A stretch of 64,000 bases of DNA from Phytophthora colocasiae (Eukaryota; Oomycota; Peronosporomycetes; Peronosporales; Peronosporaceae). Below, piece after piece: positions 13,101 through 26,128 of the stretch. How positions within the stretch are numbered: position 1 is the first letter of the stretch; each line of letters opens with the position of its first letter. A program made the position numbers and the translations under genes. The DNA is taken from the NCBI GenBank assembly GCA_018806915.1, contig JAGKQI010000075.1:1-64000 (forward strand), in the 5' to 3' direction. Under the pieces are notes generated by a model that was not told the origin of the DNA, did not search any database, and saw only the letters and a list, made by a program, of their open reading frames with translations.

Positions 13101-16100
13101 CCCACCACGTCTGACGCCCACGCACCTATCCCCATCGCCACAGAGGTCGCCAACACATCCCCGAGACCGATGAAGGGGTAAACGGCCCGGGGATTGCCGG
13201 ATTGACGTCGTCCAAGCCTTATCCCCACCACGTCTGACGCCCACGCACCTATCCCCATCGCCACAGAGGTCGCCAACACATCCCCGAGACCGATGAAGGA
13301 GGAAAAGCCACCGGGATTGCCGGATAGACGTCGCCCAACCGATATCCCCACCACGTCTGACGCCCACGCACCTATCCCCATCGCCACAGAGGTCGCCAAC
13401 ACATCCCCGAGACTGATGAAGAGGTAAACGGCCCGGGGATTGCCGGATTGACGTCGTCCAAGCCTTATCCCCACCACGTCTGACGCCCACGCACCTATCC
13501 CCATCGCCACAGAGGTCGCCAACACATCCCCGAGACTGATGAAGAGGTAAACGGCCGGTGGATTGCCGGATTGACGTCGTCCAAGCCTTATCCCCACCAC
13601 GTCTGACGCCCACGCACCTATCCCCATCGCCACAGAGGTCGCCAACACATCCCCGAGACCGATGAAGAGGTAAACGGCCCGGGGATTGCCGGATTGACGT
13701 CGTCCAAGCCTTATCCCCACCACGTCTGACGCCCACGCACCTATCCCCATCGCCACAGAGGTCGCCAACACATCCCCGAGACTGATGAAGAGGTAAACGG
13801 CCCGGGGGTTGCCGGATTGACGTCGTCCAAGCCTTATCCCCACCACGTCTGACGCCCACGCACCTATCCCCATCGCCACAGAGGTCGCCAACACATCCCC
13901 GAGACCGATGAAGGGAAACGGCCCGGGGATTGCCGGATTGACGTCGTCCAAGCCTTATCCCCACCACGTCTGACGCCCACGCACCTATCCCCATCGCCAC
14001 AGAGGTCGCCAACACATCCCCGAGACCGATGAAGGGTAAACGGCCCGGGATTGCCGGATTGACGTCGTCCAAGCCTTATCCCCACCACGTCTGACGCCCA
14101 CGCACCTATCCCCATCGCCACAGAGGTCGCCAACACATCCTCGAGACCGATGAAGAGGTAAACGGCCCGGGATTGCCGGATTGACGTCGTCCAAGCCTTA
14201 TCCCCACCACGTCTGACGCCCACGCACCTATCCCCATCGCCACAGAGGTCGCCAACATTCCCGAGACTGATGAAGAGGTAAACGGCCCGGGGATTTCCGG
14301 ATTGACGTCGTCCAAGCCTTATCCCCACCACGTCTGACGCCCACGCACCTATCCCTATAGCCACAGAGGTCACCAACACATTCCCGAGACTGATGAAGAG
14401 GTAAACGGCCCGGGGATTGCCGGATTGACGTCGTCCAAGCCTTATCCCCACCACGTCTGACGCCCACGCACCTATCCCCATCGCCACAGAGGTCGCCAAC
14501 ACATCCCCGAGACTGATGAAGGGGTAAACGGCCCGGGGATTGCCGGATTGACGTCGTCCAAGCCTTATCCCCACCACGTCTGACGCCCACGCACCTATCC
14601 CCATCGCCACAGAGGTCGCCAACACATCCCCGAGACTGATGAAGAGGTAAACGGCCCGGGGATTGCCGGATTGACGTCGTCCAAGCCTTATCCCCACCAC
14701 GTCTGACGCCCACGCACCTATCCCCATCGCCACAGAGGTCGCCAACACATCCCCGAGACCGATGAAGGGGGAAACGGCCCGGGGATTGCCGGATTGACGT
14801 CGTCCAAGCCTTATCCCCACCACGTCTGACGCCCACGCACCTATCCCCATCGCCACAGAGGTCGCCAACACATCCCCGAGACCGATGAAGAGGTAAACGG
14901 CCCGGGGATTGCCGGATTGACGTCGTCCAAGCCTTATCCCCACCACGTCTGACGCCCACGCACCTATCCCCATCGCCACAGAGGTCGCCAACACATCCCC
15001 GAGACTGATGAAGAGGTAAACGGCCCGGGGATTGCCGGATTGACGTCGTCCAAGCCTTATCCCCACCACGTCTGACGCCCACGCACCTATCCCCATCGCC
15101 ACAGAGGTCGCCAACACATCCCCGAGACCGATGAAGGAAACGGCCCGGGATTGCCGGATTGACGTCGTCAAGCCTTATCCCCACCACGTCTGACGCCCAC
15201 GCACCTATCCCCATCGCCACAGAGGTCGCCAACACATCCCCGAGACTGATGAAGGGTAAACGGCCCGGGATTGCCGGATTGACGTCGTCCAAGCCCTATC
15301 CCCACCACGTCTGACGCCCCCGCACCTATCCCCATCGCCACAGAGGTCCCCAACAACTTCCCTACTCCGATGAAGGGGTAAACGGCCCGGGGATTGCCGG
15401 ATTGACGTCGTCCAAGCCTTATCCCCACCACGTCTGACGCCCACGCACCTATCCCCATCGCCACAGAGGTCGCCAACACATCCCCGAGACCGATGAAGGG
15501 GTAAACGGCCCGGGGATTGCCGGATTGACGTCGTCCAAGCCATATCCTCACCACGTCTGACGCCCACGCACCTATCCCCATCGCCACAGAGGTCGCCAAC
15601 ACATCCCCGAGACTGATGAAGGGGTAAACGGCCCGGGGATTGCCGGATTGACGTCGTCCAAGCCTTATCCCCACCACGTCTGACGCCCACGCACCTATCC
15701 CCATCGCCACAGAGGTCGCCAACACATCCCGAGACCGATGAAGGGTAAACGGCCCGGGGATTGCCGGATTGACGTCGTCGAAGCCTTATCCCCACCACGT
15801 CTGACGCCCACGCACCTATCCCCATCGCCACAGAGGTCGCCAACACATCCCCAAGACCGATGAAGGGGTAAACGGCCCGGGGATTGCCGGATTGACGTCG
15901 TCCAAGCCTTATCCCACCACGTCTGACGCCCACGCACCTATCCCCATCGCCACAGAGGTCGCCAACACATCCCCGAGACTGATGAAGGGGTAAACGGCCC
16001 GGGGATTGCCGGATTGACGTCGTCCAAGCCATATCCTCACCACGTCTGACGCCCACGCACCTATCCCCATCGCCACAGAGGTCGCCAACACATCCCCAAG

Positions 16101-19100
16101 ACCGATGAAGGGGTAAACGGCCCGGGGATTGCCGGATTGACGTCGTCCAAGCCTTATCCCCACCACGTCTGACGCCCACGCACCTATCACCATCGCCACA
16201 GAGGTCGCCAACACATCCCCGAGCCCGACGAAAGGGTAAACGGCGGGATTGCCGGATTGACGTCGTCCAAGCCTTATCCCCACCACGTCTGACGCCCACG
16301 CACCTATCCCCATCGCCACAGAGGTCGCCAACACATCCCCGAGACCGATGAAGGGTAAACGGCCCGGAGGATTGCCGGATTGACGTCGTCAAGCCATATC
16401 CTCACCACGTCTGACGCCCACGCACCTATCCCCATCGCCACAGAGGTCGCCAACACATCCCCGAGACCGATGAAGGGGTAAACGGCCCGGGGATTGCCGG
16501 ATTGACGTCGTCCAAGCCTTATCCCCACCACGTCTGACGCCCACGCACCTATCCCCATCGCCACAGAGGTCGCCACCACATCCCCGAGACCGATGAAGGG
16601 TAAACGGCCCGGGATTGCCGGATTGACGTCGTCCAAGCCGTATCCCCACCACGTCTGACGCCCACGCACCTATCCCCCTCGCCACATAGGTCGCCAACAC
16701 ATCCCGTAGACCGATGAAGGGGTAAACGGCCCGGGGATTGCCGGATTGACGTCGTCCAAGCCTTATCCCCACCACGTCTGACGCCCACGCACCTATCCCC
16801 ATCGCCACAGAGGTCGCCAACACATCCCCGAGACCGATGAAGGGGTAAACGGCCCGGGGATTGCCGGATTGACGTCGTCAATGCCTTATCCCCACCACGT
16901 CTGACGCCCACGCACCTATCCCCATCGCCACAGAGGTCGCCAACACATCCCCGCGCGTTATGTCGGGGGATATTGCCGGATTGACGTCGTCCAAGCCTTA
17001 TCCCCACCACGTCTGACGCCCACGCACCTATCCCCATCGCCACAGAGGTCGCCAACACATCCCCGAGACCGATGAAGGGGTAAACGGCCGGATTGACGTC
17101 GTCCAAGCCTTATCCCCACCACGTCTGACGCCCACGCACCTATCCCCATCGCCACAGAGGTCGCCAACACATCCCCGAGACCGATGAAGCGGTAAACGGC
17201 CCGGGGATTGCCGGATTGACGTCGTCCAAGCCTTATCCCCACCACGTCTGACGCCCACGCACCTATCCCCATCGCCACAGAGGTCGCCAACACATCCCCG
17301 AGACTGATGAAGAGGTAAACGGCCCGGGGATTGCCGGATTGACGTCGTCCAAGCCTTATCCCCACCACGTCTGACGCCCACGCACCTATCCCCATCGCCA
17401 CAGAGGTCGCCAAGCCATCCCCGAGACTGATGAAGAGGTAAACGGCCCGGGGATTGCCGGATTGACGTCGTCCAAGCCTTATCCCCACCACGTCTGACGC
17501 CCACGCACCTATCCCCATCGCCACAGAGGTCGCCAACACATCCCCGAGACTGATGAAGGGGCAAAAGGACACGGGAAAGCCGGATTCAGGTCGTCCTAGC
17601 CTTATCCCCACCACGTCTGACGCCCACGCACCTATCCCCATCGCCACAGAGGTCGCCAACACATCCCCGAGACCGATGAAGGGTAAACGGCCCGGGATTG
17701 CCGGATTGACGTCGTCCAAGCCTTATCCCCACCACGTCTGACGCCCACGCACCTATCCCCATCGCCACAGAGGTCGCCAACACATCCTCGAGACCGATGA
17801 AGGGGAAACGGCCCGGGATTGCCGTATTTACGTCTTTCACGCCTTATCCCACCACGTCTGACGCCCACGCACCTATGCCCATCGCCACAGAGGTCGCCAA
17901 CACATCCCCGAGACTGATGAAGGGTAAACGGCCCGGGATTGCCGGATTGACGTCGTCCAAGCCTTATCCCCACCACGTCTGACGCCCACGCACCTATCCC
18001 CATCGCCACAGAGGTCGCCAACACATCCCGAGACTGATGAAGGGTAAACGGCGCGGGGATTGCCGGATTGACGTCGTCACGGCCTTATCCCCACCACGTC
18101 TGACGCCCACGCACCTATCCCCATCGCCACAGAGGTCGCCAACACATCCCCGAGACCGATGAAGGGTAAACGGCCCGGGGATTGCCGGATTGACGTCGTC
18201 CAAGCCTTATCCCCACCACGTCTGACGCCCACGCACCTATCCCCATCGCCACAGAGGTCGCCAACACATCCCCGAGACTGATGAAGGGGTAAACGGCCCG
18301 GGGATTGCCGGATTGACGTCGTCCAAGCCTTATCCCCACCACGTCTGACGCCCACGCACCTATCCCCATCGCCACAGAGGTCGCCAACACATCCCCGAGA
18401 CCGATGAAGGGGTAAACGGCCCGGGGATTGCCGGATTGACGTCGTCCAAGCCTTATCCCCACCACGTCTGACGCCCACGCACCTATCCCCATCGCCACAG
18501 AGGTCGCCAACACATCCCCTGAGACCGATGAAGGGTAAACAGCCCGGGGATTGCCGGATTGACGTCGTCCAAGCCTTATCCCCACCACGTCTGACGCCCA
18601 CGCACCTATCCCCATCGCCACAGAGGTCGCCAACACATCCTCGAGACCGATGAAGGGTAAACGGCCCGGGATTGCCGGATTGACGTCGTCCAAGCCTTAT
18701 CCCCACCACGTCTGACGCCCACGCACCTATCCCCATCGCCACAGAGGTCGCCAACACATCCCGAGACTGATGACGGGTAAACGGCCCGGGGATTGCCGGA
18801 TTGACGTCGTCCAAGCCTTATCCCCACCACGTCTGACGCCCACGCACCTATCCCCATCGCCACAGAGGTCGCCAACACATCCCCGAGACTGATGAAGGGT
18901 AAACGGCCCGGGGATTGCCGGATTGACGTCGTCCAAGCCTTATCCCCACCACGTCTGACGCCCACGCACCTATCCCCATCGCCACAGAGGTCGCCAACAC
19001 ATCCCGAGACTGATGAAGAGGTAAACGGCCCGGGATTGCCGGATTGACGTCGTCCAAGCCTTATCCCCACCACGTCTGACGCCCACGCACCTATCCCCAT

Positions 19101-21556
19101 CGCCACAGAGGTCGCCAACACATCCCGAGACTGATGAAGGGGTAAACGGCCCGGGGATTGCCGGATTGACGTCGTCCAAGCCTTATCCCCACCACGTCTG
19201 ACGCCCACGCACCTATCCCCATCGCCACAGAGGTCGCCAACACATCCCCGAGACCGATGAAGGGGAAACGGCCCGGGATTGCCGGATTGACGTCGTCAAG
19301 CCTTATCCCACCACGTCTGACGCCCACGCACCTATCCCCATCGCCACAGAGGTCGCCAACACATCCCCGAGACCGATGAAGGGGTAAACGGCCCGGGGAT
19401 TGCCGGATTGACGTCGTCCAAGCCTTATCCCCACCACGTCTGACGCCCACGCACCTATCCCCATCGCCACAGAGGTCGCCAACATCCCCGAGACCGATGA
19501 AGGGGTAAACGGCCCGGGGATTGCCGGATTGACGTCGTCCAAGCCTTATCCCCACCACGTCTGACGCCCACGCACCTATCCCCATCGCCACAGAGGTCGC
19601 CAACACATCCCCGAGACCGATGAAGGGAAACGGCCCGCGGATAGCCGGAGAGACGTCGTCCAAGCCTTATCCCCACCACGTCTGACGCCCCACGCACCTA
19701 TCCCCATCGCCACAGAGGTCGCCAACACATCCCCGAGACCGATGAAGGGGTAAACGGCCCGGGGATTGCCGGATTGACGTCGTCCAAGCCTTATCCCCAC
19801 CACGTCTGACGCCCACGCACCTATCCCCATCGCCACAGAGGTCGCCAACACATCCCCGAGACCGATGAAGGGTAAACGGCCCGGGGATTGCCGGATTGAC
19901 GTCGTCCAAGCCTTATCCCCACCACGTCTGACGCCCACGCACCTATCCCCATCGCCACAGAGGTCGCCAACACATCCCCGAGACCGATGAAGGGTAAAAC
20001 GCCCCGCGATTGCCGGATTGACGTCGTCCAAGCCTTATCCCCACCACGTCTGACGCCCACGCACCTATCCCCATCGCCACAGAGGTCGCCAACACATCCC
20101 CGAGACCGATGAAGGGGTAAACGGCCCGGGGATTGCCGGATTGACGTCGTCCAAGCCTTATCCCCACCACGTCTGACGCCCACGCACCTATCCCCATCGC
20201 CACAGAGGTCGCCAACACAGACCGATGAAGGGGTAAACGGCCCGGGGATTGCCGGATTGACGTCGTCCAAGCCTTATCCCCACCACGTCTGACGCCCACG
20301 CACCTATCCCCATCGCCACAGAGGTCGCCAACACATCCCCGCGCACATGTTTGGTGTATTGTGCACGTGGTTTGCCGGATTGACGTCGTCCAAGCCTTAT
20401 CCCCACCACGTCTGACGCCCACGCACCTATCCCCATCGCCACAGAGGTCGCCAACACATCCCCGAGACCGATGAAGGTCTAAACGGCACACGTCTTGCCT
20501 CATTGACGTCGTCCAAGCCTTATCCCCACCACGTCTGACGCCCACGCACCTATCCCCATCGCCACAGAGGTCGCCAACACATCCCCGAGACCGATGAAGG
20601 GTAAACGGCCCGGGGATTGCCGGATTGACGTCGTCCAAGCCTTATCCCCACCACCGCCTGACGCCCACGCACCTATCCCCATCGCCACAGAGGTCGCCAA
20701 CACATCCCCGAGACCGATGAAGGGGGAAACGGCCGGATTGACGTCGTCCAAGCCTTATCCCCACCACGTCTGACGCCCACGCACCTATCCCCATCGCCAC
20801 AGAGGTCGCCAACACATCCCCGAGACCGATGAAGGGGTTACCGGCCCCGTCTCTGTCGGATTGACGTCGTCCAAGCCTTATCCCCACCACGTCTGACGCC
20901 CACGCACCTATCCCCATCGCCACAGAGGTCGCCAACACATCACCGAGACTGATGAAGGGGTAAACGGCCCGGGGATTGCCGGATTGACGTCGTCCAAGCC
21001 TTATCCCACCACGTCTGACGCCCACGCACCTATCCCCATCGCCACCGAGGTCGCCAAAACATCCCCAAGACTGATGAAGGGTAAACGGCCCGGGTATTGC
21101 CGGATTGACGTCGTCCAAGCTTTATCCCCACCACGTCTGACGCCCACGCACCTATCCCCATCGCCACAGAGGTCGCCAACACATCCCCGAGACTGATGAA
21201 GGGGTAAACGGCCCGGGGATTGCCGGATTGACGTCGTCCAAGCCTTATCCCCACCACGTCTGACGCCCACGCACCTATCCCCATCGCCACAGAGGTCGCC
21301 AACACATCCCCGAGACTGATGAAGGGGTAAACGGCCCGGGAATTGCCGGATTGACGTCGTCCAAGCCTTATCCCCACCACGTCTGACGCCCACGCACCTA
21401 TCCCCATCGCCACAGAGGTCGCCAACACATCCCCGAGACTGATGAAGGGTAAACGGCCCGGGGATTGCCGGATTGACGTCGTCCAAGCCTTATCCCCACC
21501 ACGTCTGACGCCCACGCACCTATCCCCATCGCCACAGAGGTCGCCAACACATCCCC

Positions 21557-21571
21557 AGATCGGAAGAGCGT
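21557..21571 (+). other. exact 15-base Illumina adapter match in a monomer
   Basis: AGATCGGAAGAGCGT is an exact match to the adapter start and sits where GAGACTGATGAAGGG normally is. A 15-base exact match by chance in one 22-kb array is very unlikely. Confidence 0.88.
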
Positions 21572-22604
21572 GTAAACGGCCCGGGGATTGCCGGATTGAC
21601 GTCGTCCAAGCCTTATCCCCACCACGTCTGACGCCCACGCACCTATCCCCATCGCCACAGAGGTCGCCAACACATCCCCGAGACCGATGAAGGGGTAAAC
21701 GGCCCGGGGATTGCCGGATTGACGTCGTCCAAGCCTTATCCCCACCACGTCTGACGCCCACGCACCTATCCCCATCGCCACAGAGGTCGCCAACACATCC
21801 CCGAGACCGATGAAGGGTAAACGGAGCGCGCATGTCCGGATAGACGACGTACAAGCCTGTTCCCACCACGTCTGACGCCCACGCACCTATCCCCATCGCC
21901 ACAGAGGTCGCCAACACATCCCCGAGACCGATGAAGGGGTAATCTGCACCGGCGTGGACGGAATGACGTAGTCGAACCCTTGTCCCCGCCACGTCAGACG
22001 CCCACGCAGCTATCCCCATCGCCACAGAGGGCGCCAGCACATCCCGAGACCGATGAAGGGGTAAACGGCCCGGGGATTGCCGGATTGACGTCGTCCAAGC
22101 CTTATCCCCACCACGTCTGACGCCCACGCACCTATCCCCATCGCCACAGAGGTCGCCAACACATCCCCGAGACCGATGAAGGGTAAACGGCCCGGGATTG
22201 CCGGATTGACGTCGTCCAAGCCTTATCCCCACCACGTCCTGACGCCCACGCACCTATCCCCATCGCCACAGAGGTCGCCAACACATCCCGAGACCGATGA
22301 AGGGGTAAACGGCCGGGATTGCCGGATTTGACGTCGTCCAAGCCTTATCCCCACCACGTCTGACGCCCACGCACCTATCCCCATCGCCACAGAGGTCGCC
22401 AACACATCCCGAGACTGATGAAGGAAACGGCCCGGGGATTGCCGGATTGACGTCGTCAAGACTTATCCCCACCACGTCTGACGCCCACGCACCTATCCCC
22501 ATCGCCACAGAGGTCGCCAACACATCCCCGAGACTGATGAAGGGGGAAACGGCCCGGGGATTGCCGGATTGACGTCGTCCAAGCCTTATCACCACTACTT
22601 TTTA

Positions 22605-23300
22605 CTCAACTGCACTCACGGCTTCAAAAGATTAACTCTTCCTGCTGTAGCTTCGGCTAGCTTAGCTCTTTGGCGACGCTACTTTAATGTTGCCTACGTA
22701 GGTTCAGATGCTCTACATGATGGTACTTGGTAGTACTCCTAAATCTTATTTTTGACAATGTTATTAACTGTTAAAGTGAATTTTCAAAATTTCACCTTTG
22801 ACTGACCATAACTATACTTCAACTTCAAGTCTGCTCGTTCTACTTAGATAAATTCAACGTAGAATTTGACGCGCTATACGATCCTACTGAGTAGCATTTC
22901 CTAATCTTAAGTCTTCGCAAAGTTATTCACGTGTAAAGTCAAATTACTTACTTTCTACTTCCCTATACTCACTCTTTCAAAAGTTTCACTGTTTCTGCTC
23001 TAACTTCGGCTATTCTTGCACTTAGGCGACGCTACTTTTATGTCTCTAACGTAGTTTCTGACGCTCTACACGACTGTTCTTGGTAGCACTCCCAAATCTT
23101 ATTTTTGACAAAGTTATTAACTGTTAAAGTGAATTTTCAAAATTTCACCTTTGACTGACCATAACTATACTTCGGCTTGAAGTCTCCTCGTTCTACTTAG
23201 ATGGATTCGACGTAGAATTTGACGCGCTACATGATCATACTAAGTAGCATTTCCATATGCTAAGTATTCGCAGAGTTATTCAAGTTTAAAGGCAAACTCA
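22605..23300. repeat. two tandem copies of a 353-bp AT-rich repeat
   Basis: The block AAATCTTATTTTTGACAA recurs at 22741 and 23094 (353 bp apart), embedded in longer similarity that includes the shared pieces CTTCGGCTA, GCGACGCTACTTT and TTCAAAATTTCACCTTTGAC. A third, more divergent copy lies at 25716-26125. No coding potential is visible. Confidence 0.85.
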
Positions 23301-23394
23301 CTAAAACTTAGTACACATAGACACCACCAAACGCCCACTAATCTCGTCATAAGTTTGGCTATACTTACACGCTATCAAAAATCTTAGATGGATT

Positions 23395-23640
23395 TAACGT
23401 ACTTTTTTATGCTCTTCCCGATGGTATCTCGTCTGTCAACCAAATTTAATGTCTGAAGTCAGTATTAGCTTATATAGGCTTTTTTCAAAATCAAGACGTT
23501 TCTTACTCTATCATTGGCTATATCTACAGTGTCCCTTTCTTACGCACATGGAAACAATGTACTTTTTCATGCTCTTTCCAATGGAACTTCGTGTGTCGAC
23601 CAGATTTAATATATGAAGTCAGTATTAACTTATACAAGGA
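23395..23640. repeat. pair of diverged direct repeats of about 160 bp
   Basis: The segments beginning near 23396 and 23556 share ACTTTTT.ATGCTCTT, ATTTAAT and GAAGTCAGTATTA in the same order with several mismatches. They lie between the 353-bp and 118-bp repeats and hold nothing else that I recognise. Confidence 0.7.
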
Positions 23641-23669
23641 GTTTTTAACATGAAGACGTTATACGTGCG

Positions 23670-24757
23670 TTCGGCCCGTTTATGCTACATGGGAGTCTTA
23701 CCATCATCTTCCCCGTATCGAACAACCTCACCTCACAAATTTTCGTATACTGAAGTGCAATATTGAGAAAGTTTTGAAAAATGGCTGATTGGCCCGTCTA
23801 TGTCTCATGGGGATACCACCATCATCTTACCCGTATCGAAATACCCCACCTCACAAGTTTTCGTATAGTGAAGTGCAGTATTGAGAAAGTTTTGAAAAAT
23901 GGCTGATTGGCCTGTTTATGTCACATTGGGATACCACCATCATCTTACCCGTATCGAAATACCCCACCTCACAAGTTTTCGTATAGTGAAGTGCAGTATT
24001 GAGAAAGTTTTGAAAAATGGCTAATTGGCCCGTCTATGTCTCATGGGGATACCACCATCATCTTACCCGTATCGAAATACCCCACCTCACAAGTTTTCGT
24101 ATAGTGAAGTGCAGTATTGAGAAAGTTTTGAAAAATGGCTGATTGGCCTGTTTATGTCACATTGGGATACCACCATCATCTTACCCGTATCGAAATACCC
24201 CACCTCACAAGTTTTCGTATAGTGAAGTGCAGTATTGAGAAAGTTTTGAAAAATGGCTGATTGGCCTGTTTATGTCACATTGGGATACCACCATCATCTT
24301 ACCCGTATCGAAATACCCCACCTCACAAATTTTCGTATACTGAAGTGCAATATTGAGAAAGTTTCAAAAATCGGCTGATTGGCCTGTTTATGTCACATTG
24401 GGATACCACCATCATCTTACCCGTATCGAAATACCCCACCTCACAAGTTTTCGTATAGTGAAGTGCAATATTGAGAAAGTTTTGAATACTGGCTGAATGG
24501 CCTGTCTATGTCGCATGCGAATCCCACCATCATCTTCCCCGTATCAAAATACCCCACCTCACAAATTTTCGTATACTGAAGTGCAATATTGAGAAAGTTT
24601 TGAATACTGGCTGAATGGCCTGTCTATGTCGCATGCGAATCCCACCATCATCTTCCCCGTATCAAAATACCCCACCTCACAAATTTTCGTATACTGAAGT
24701 GAAGTATTGACGAAGTTTTAAAAATTGTCTGATTGGCCCGTCTATACGACATGAAAG
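23670..24757. repeat. 118-bp satellite, about nine copies
   Basis: The GGATACCACCATCATCTTAC block recurs at 23811, 23929, 24047, 24165, 24283 and 24401, each 118 bp apart, with diverged copies at about 23692, 24519 and 24637. Two sub-types alternate (GGCCCGTCTATGTCTC and GGCCTGTTTATGTCAC), so copies 23811-24160 look like an amplified dimer. It is unrelated in sequence to the 123-bp satellite. Confidence 0.93.
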
Positions 24758-25060
24758 TACAGTCATACATTTTCAGACCAATTATTTTTTTCACTCTCCA
24801 ATTTTCCGCCGAGTTCACGCTGTTTGGGCTTCGGAATTAACGAAAACCCAAAATTAATAATTTTAGGTAGCTCCAGACTCACTAGTTTAGGTCCGCGACA
24901 CGTCTTTCCGAAAACTCAAACCCTCGGACACGTCCGTACCGAGCCCCTATATTAACAGTATGGGAAAAGTCACGTCCCTGACATTCTGGGGGGAGTGTAT
25001 TTTTTGTATGGGATTTTAACCCAGGGACGTGTCGGTTTAGGAACCCTAAACCCTACATCC
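24758..25060. other. spacer with no gene seen
   Basis: This stretch separates the 118-bp satellite from the pyrimidine tract. It holds GGGGGGAGTGTATTTTTTG and one CCCTAAACCCT (25044-25054), which resembles one and a half TTTAGGG telomere units but is too short to be called a telomeric tract. No ORF of note. Confidence 0.6.
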
Positions 25061-25715
25061 TTCTCTTCATACATTTTTTTTGCTTACACCATTTTTTTTC
25101 TTAATTTTATTTTTCTTTAAACATTTTTTCTTACCATTTCCTTCCTACACTCTTTTTTTGCTCAATATTTTACTTTCACATTTCTCTTCACTTTACTTTA
25201 CTCATACTTTATTTTACTTTAATTACGCTTTACTTTTCTTTTCTTTTCTTACAACAATTTTTTTACACTTTTTTATGTCCTACTTTTTTTACACTACTTT
25301 TCTATACTATACTTACATATCCTCTATTTTCGTATACCCTTTTTTTCCTGTTCTCTACTCTTCCTACACTGTTTATTTTACTTTTCCTATTGCCTACTTT
25401 TTCTACTCCCTACTTTTCATATATTCTACTTTTCCTACACTCTACCCTTCCTACAATCTATTTTTCTTACACTCTTTTTTCCTAATATTTTTTTTCTTAC
25501 ACAATATGTTCAATCATTATATTTTTTCCCACTTTATTTTACCGATACTTTACTTTTGTATCAACTCTGTTTTTCTTATACTTTACTTCCTACACTTTAT
25601 TTCTAAACACTCTTCTTCTTTCATATTATTTTTGTACTCTTCTTCTACATTCTACTTACATTTATATCTTATATTCAATTACTCTCTCATTTTCCAGTTG
25701 TTAAGTCTTCGCAAA
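25061..25715 (+). repeat. 650-bp pyrimidine-rich low-complexity tract
   Basis: The plus strand is almost entirely T and C with interspersed A, built from irregular TTTTCTTAC and CTTTACTTTA words. A 216-codon open frame across it is almost all Phe, Leu, Tyr, Ser and Ile and is best explained by the composition alone. Confidence 0.85.
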
Positions 25716-26125
25716 GTTATTTACGTTTAAAGCCCATTTTACTTACTTACTACTCCGCCATACTCAAAACTTCGAATGTTTCACTCTTTCTGCTTTAACT
25801 TTGGCTTGTCTTGCACTTACACGACGCTTCTTTAGTGTTCGTTACGTCGTTTTAGACGGTCTACACGACAGTACTTGGTAGAACTCCCAAACTGTTGGCA
25901 AATTTTTGCTAAAGTGATTTTTCAAAATTTCGTCTTTGACTGGCCAAAACTCCACTTCAACTTGAAGCCTCCTCGCTCTACTTAGATCGATTGAATGCAC
26001 AATATGTCGCACTATACGATCATACTAAGTAGCATTTCGATATGTTCATTTTTCGCAAAGTTTTTCACGTTTAAAGTCAAAATATTTACTTTTTATCTGC
26101 TATACTCACTGTTTCAAAAGGTTCA
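25716..26125. repeat. third, diverged copy of the 353-bp AT-rich repeat
   Basis: It repeats the order CGCAAAGTTATT, TTTCACTCTTTCTGC, CGACGCTTCTTT, CTTGGTAGAACTCCCAAA and TTCAAAATTTCGTCTTTGACTGG seen at 22640-23300, with more mismatches. The start of a further copy (TATACTCACTGTTTCAAAAG) at 26101 is cut off at about 26128. Confidence 0.8.
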
Positions 26126-26128
26126 CTC

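Larger units (their letters stand above)
1..22590. repeat. 123-bp GC-rich satellite array, about 184 monomers
   Basis: Head-to-tail monomers follow each other without spacers. Full monomers are 123 bp (for example from 9321 to 9444), and many are 121-122 bp because a run of four or five G is shortened. The consensus is about 63% GC and contains the blocks TGACGTCGTCC, CACGTCTGACGCC and GAGGTCGCCAACACATC. Common variants are GAGACC/GAGACT, GAAGAGG/GAAGGGG and a 10-11 bp deletion before the GGATTGACG block. The array stops inside a monomer at about 22590, where AT-rich DNA begins. Two antisense frames lack stops over long stretches only because the monomer has none in those frames; I do not regard them as genes. 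The window starts inside the array, so its true length is unknown. A role in heterochromatin, centromere or subtelomere is possible but not shown. Confidence 0.97.

Noticed and set aside
5100..15171. Very long minus-strand open frames (up to 559 codons) with a 41-residue repeat in the satellite
   Set aside because: A 123-bp monomer without stops gives such frames automatically. Monomer lengths vary by one or two bases with no frame conservation, and two frames are open at once.
1..22590. CRISPR-like array
   Set aside because: The repeats are contiguous, 123 bp long and have no unique spacers; the sequence is eukaryotic.
25044..25054. Interstitial telomere repeat (CCCTAAACCCT)
   Set aside because: One and a half units are within chance for an AT-rich region; no array follows.
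25080..25730. 216-codon Phe-rich membrane-like protein
   Set aside because: It lies wholly in a pyrimidine tract; composition alone explains the hydrophobic residues.
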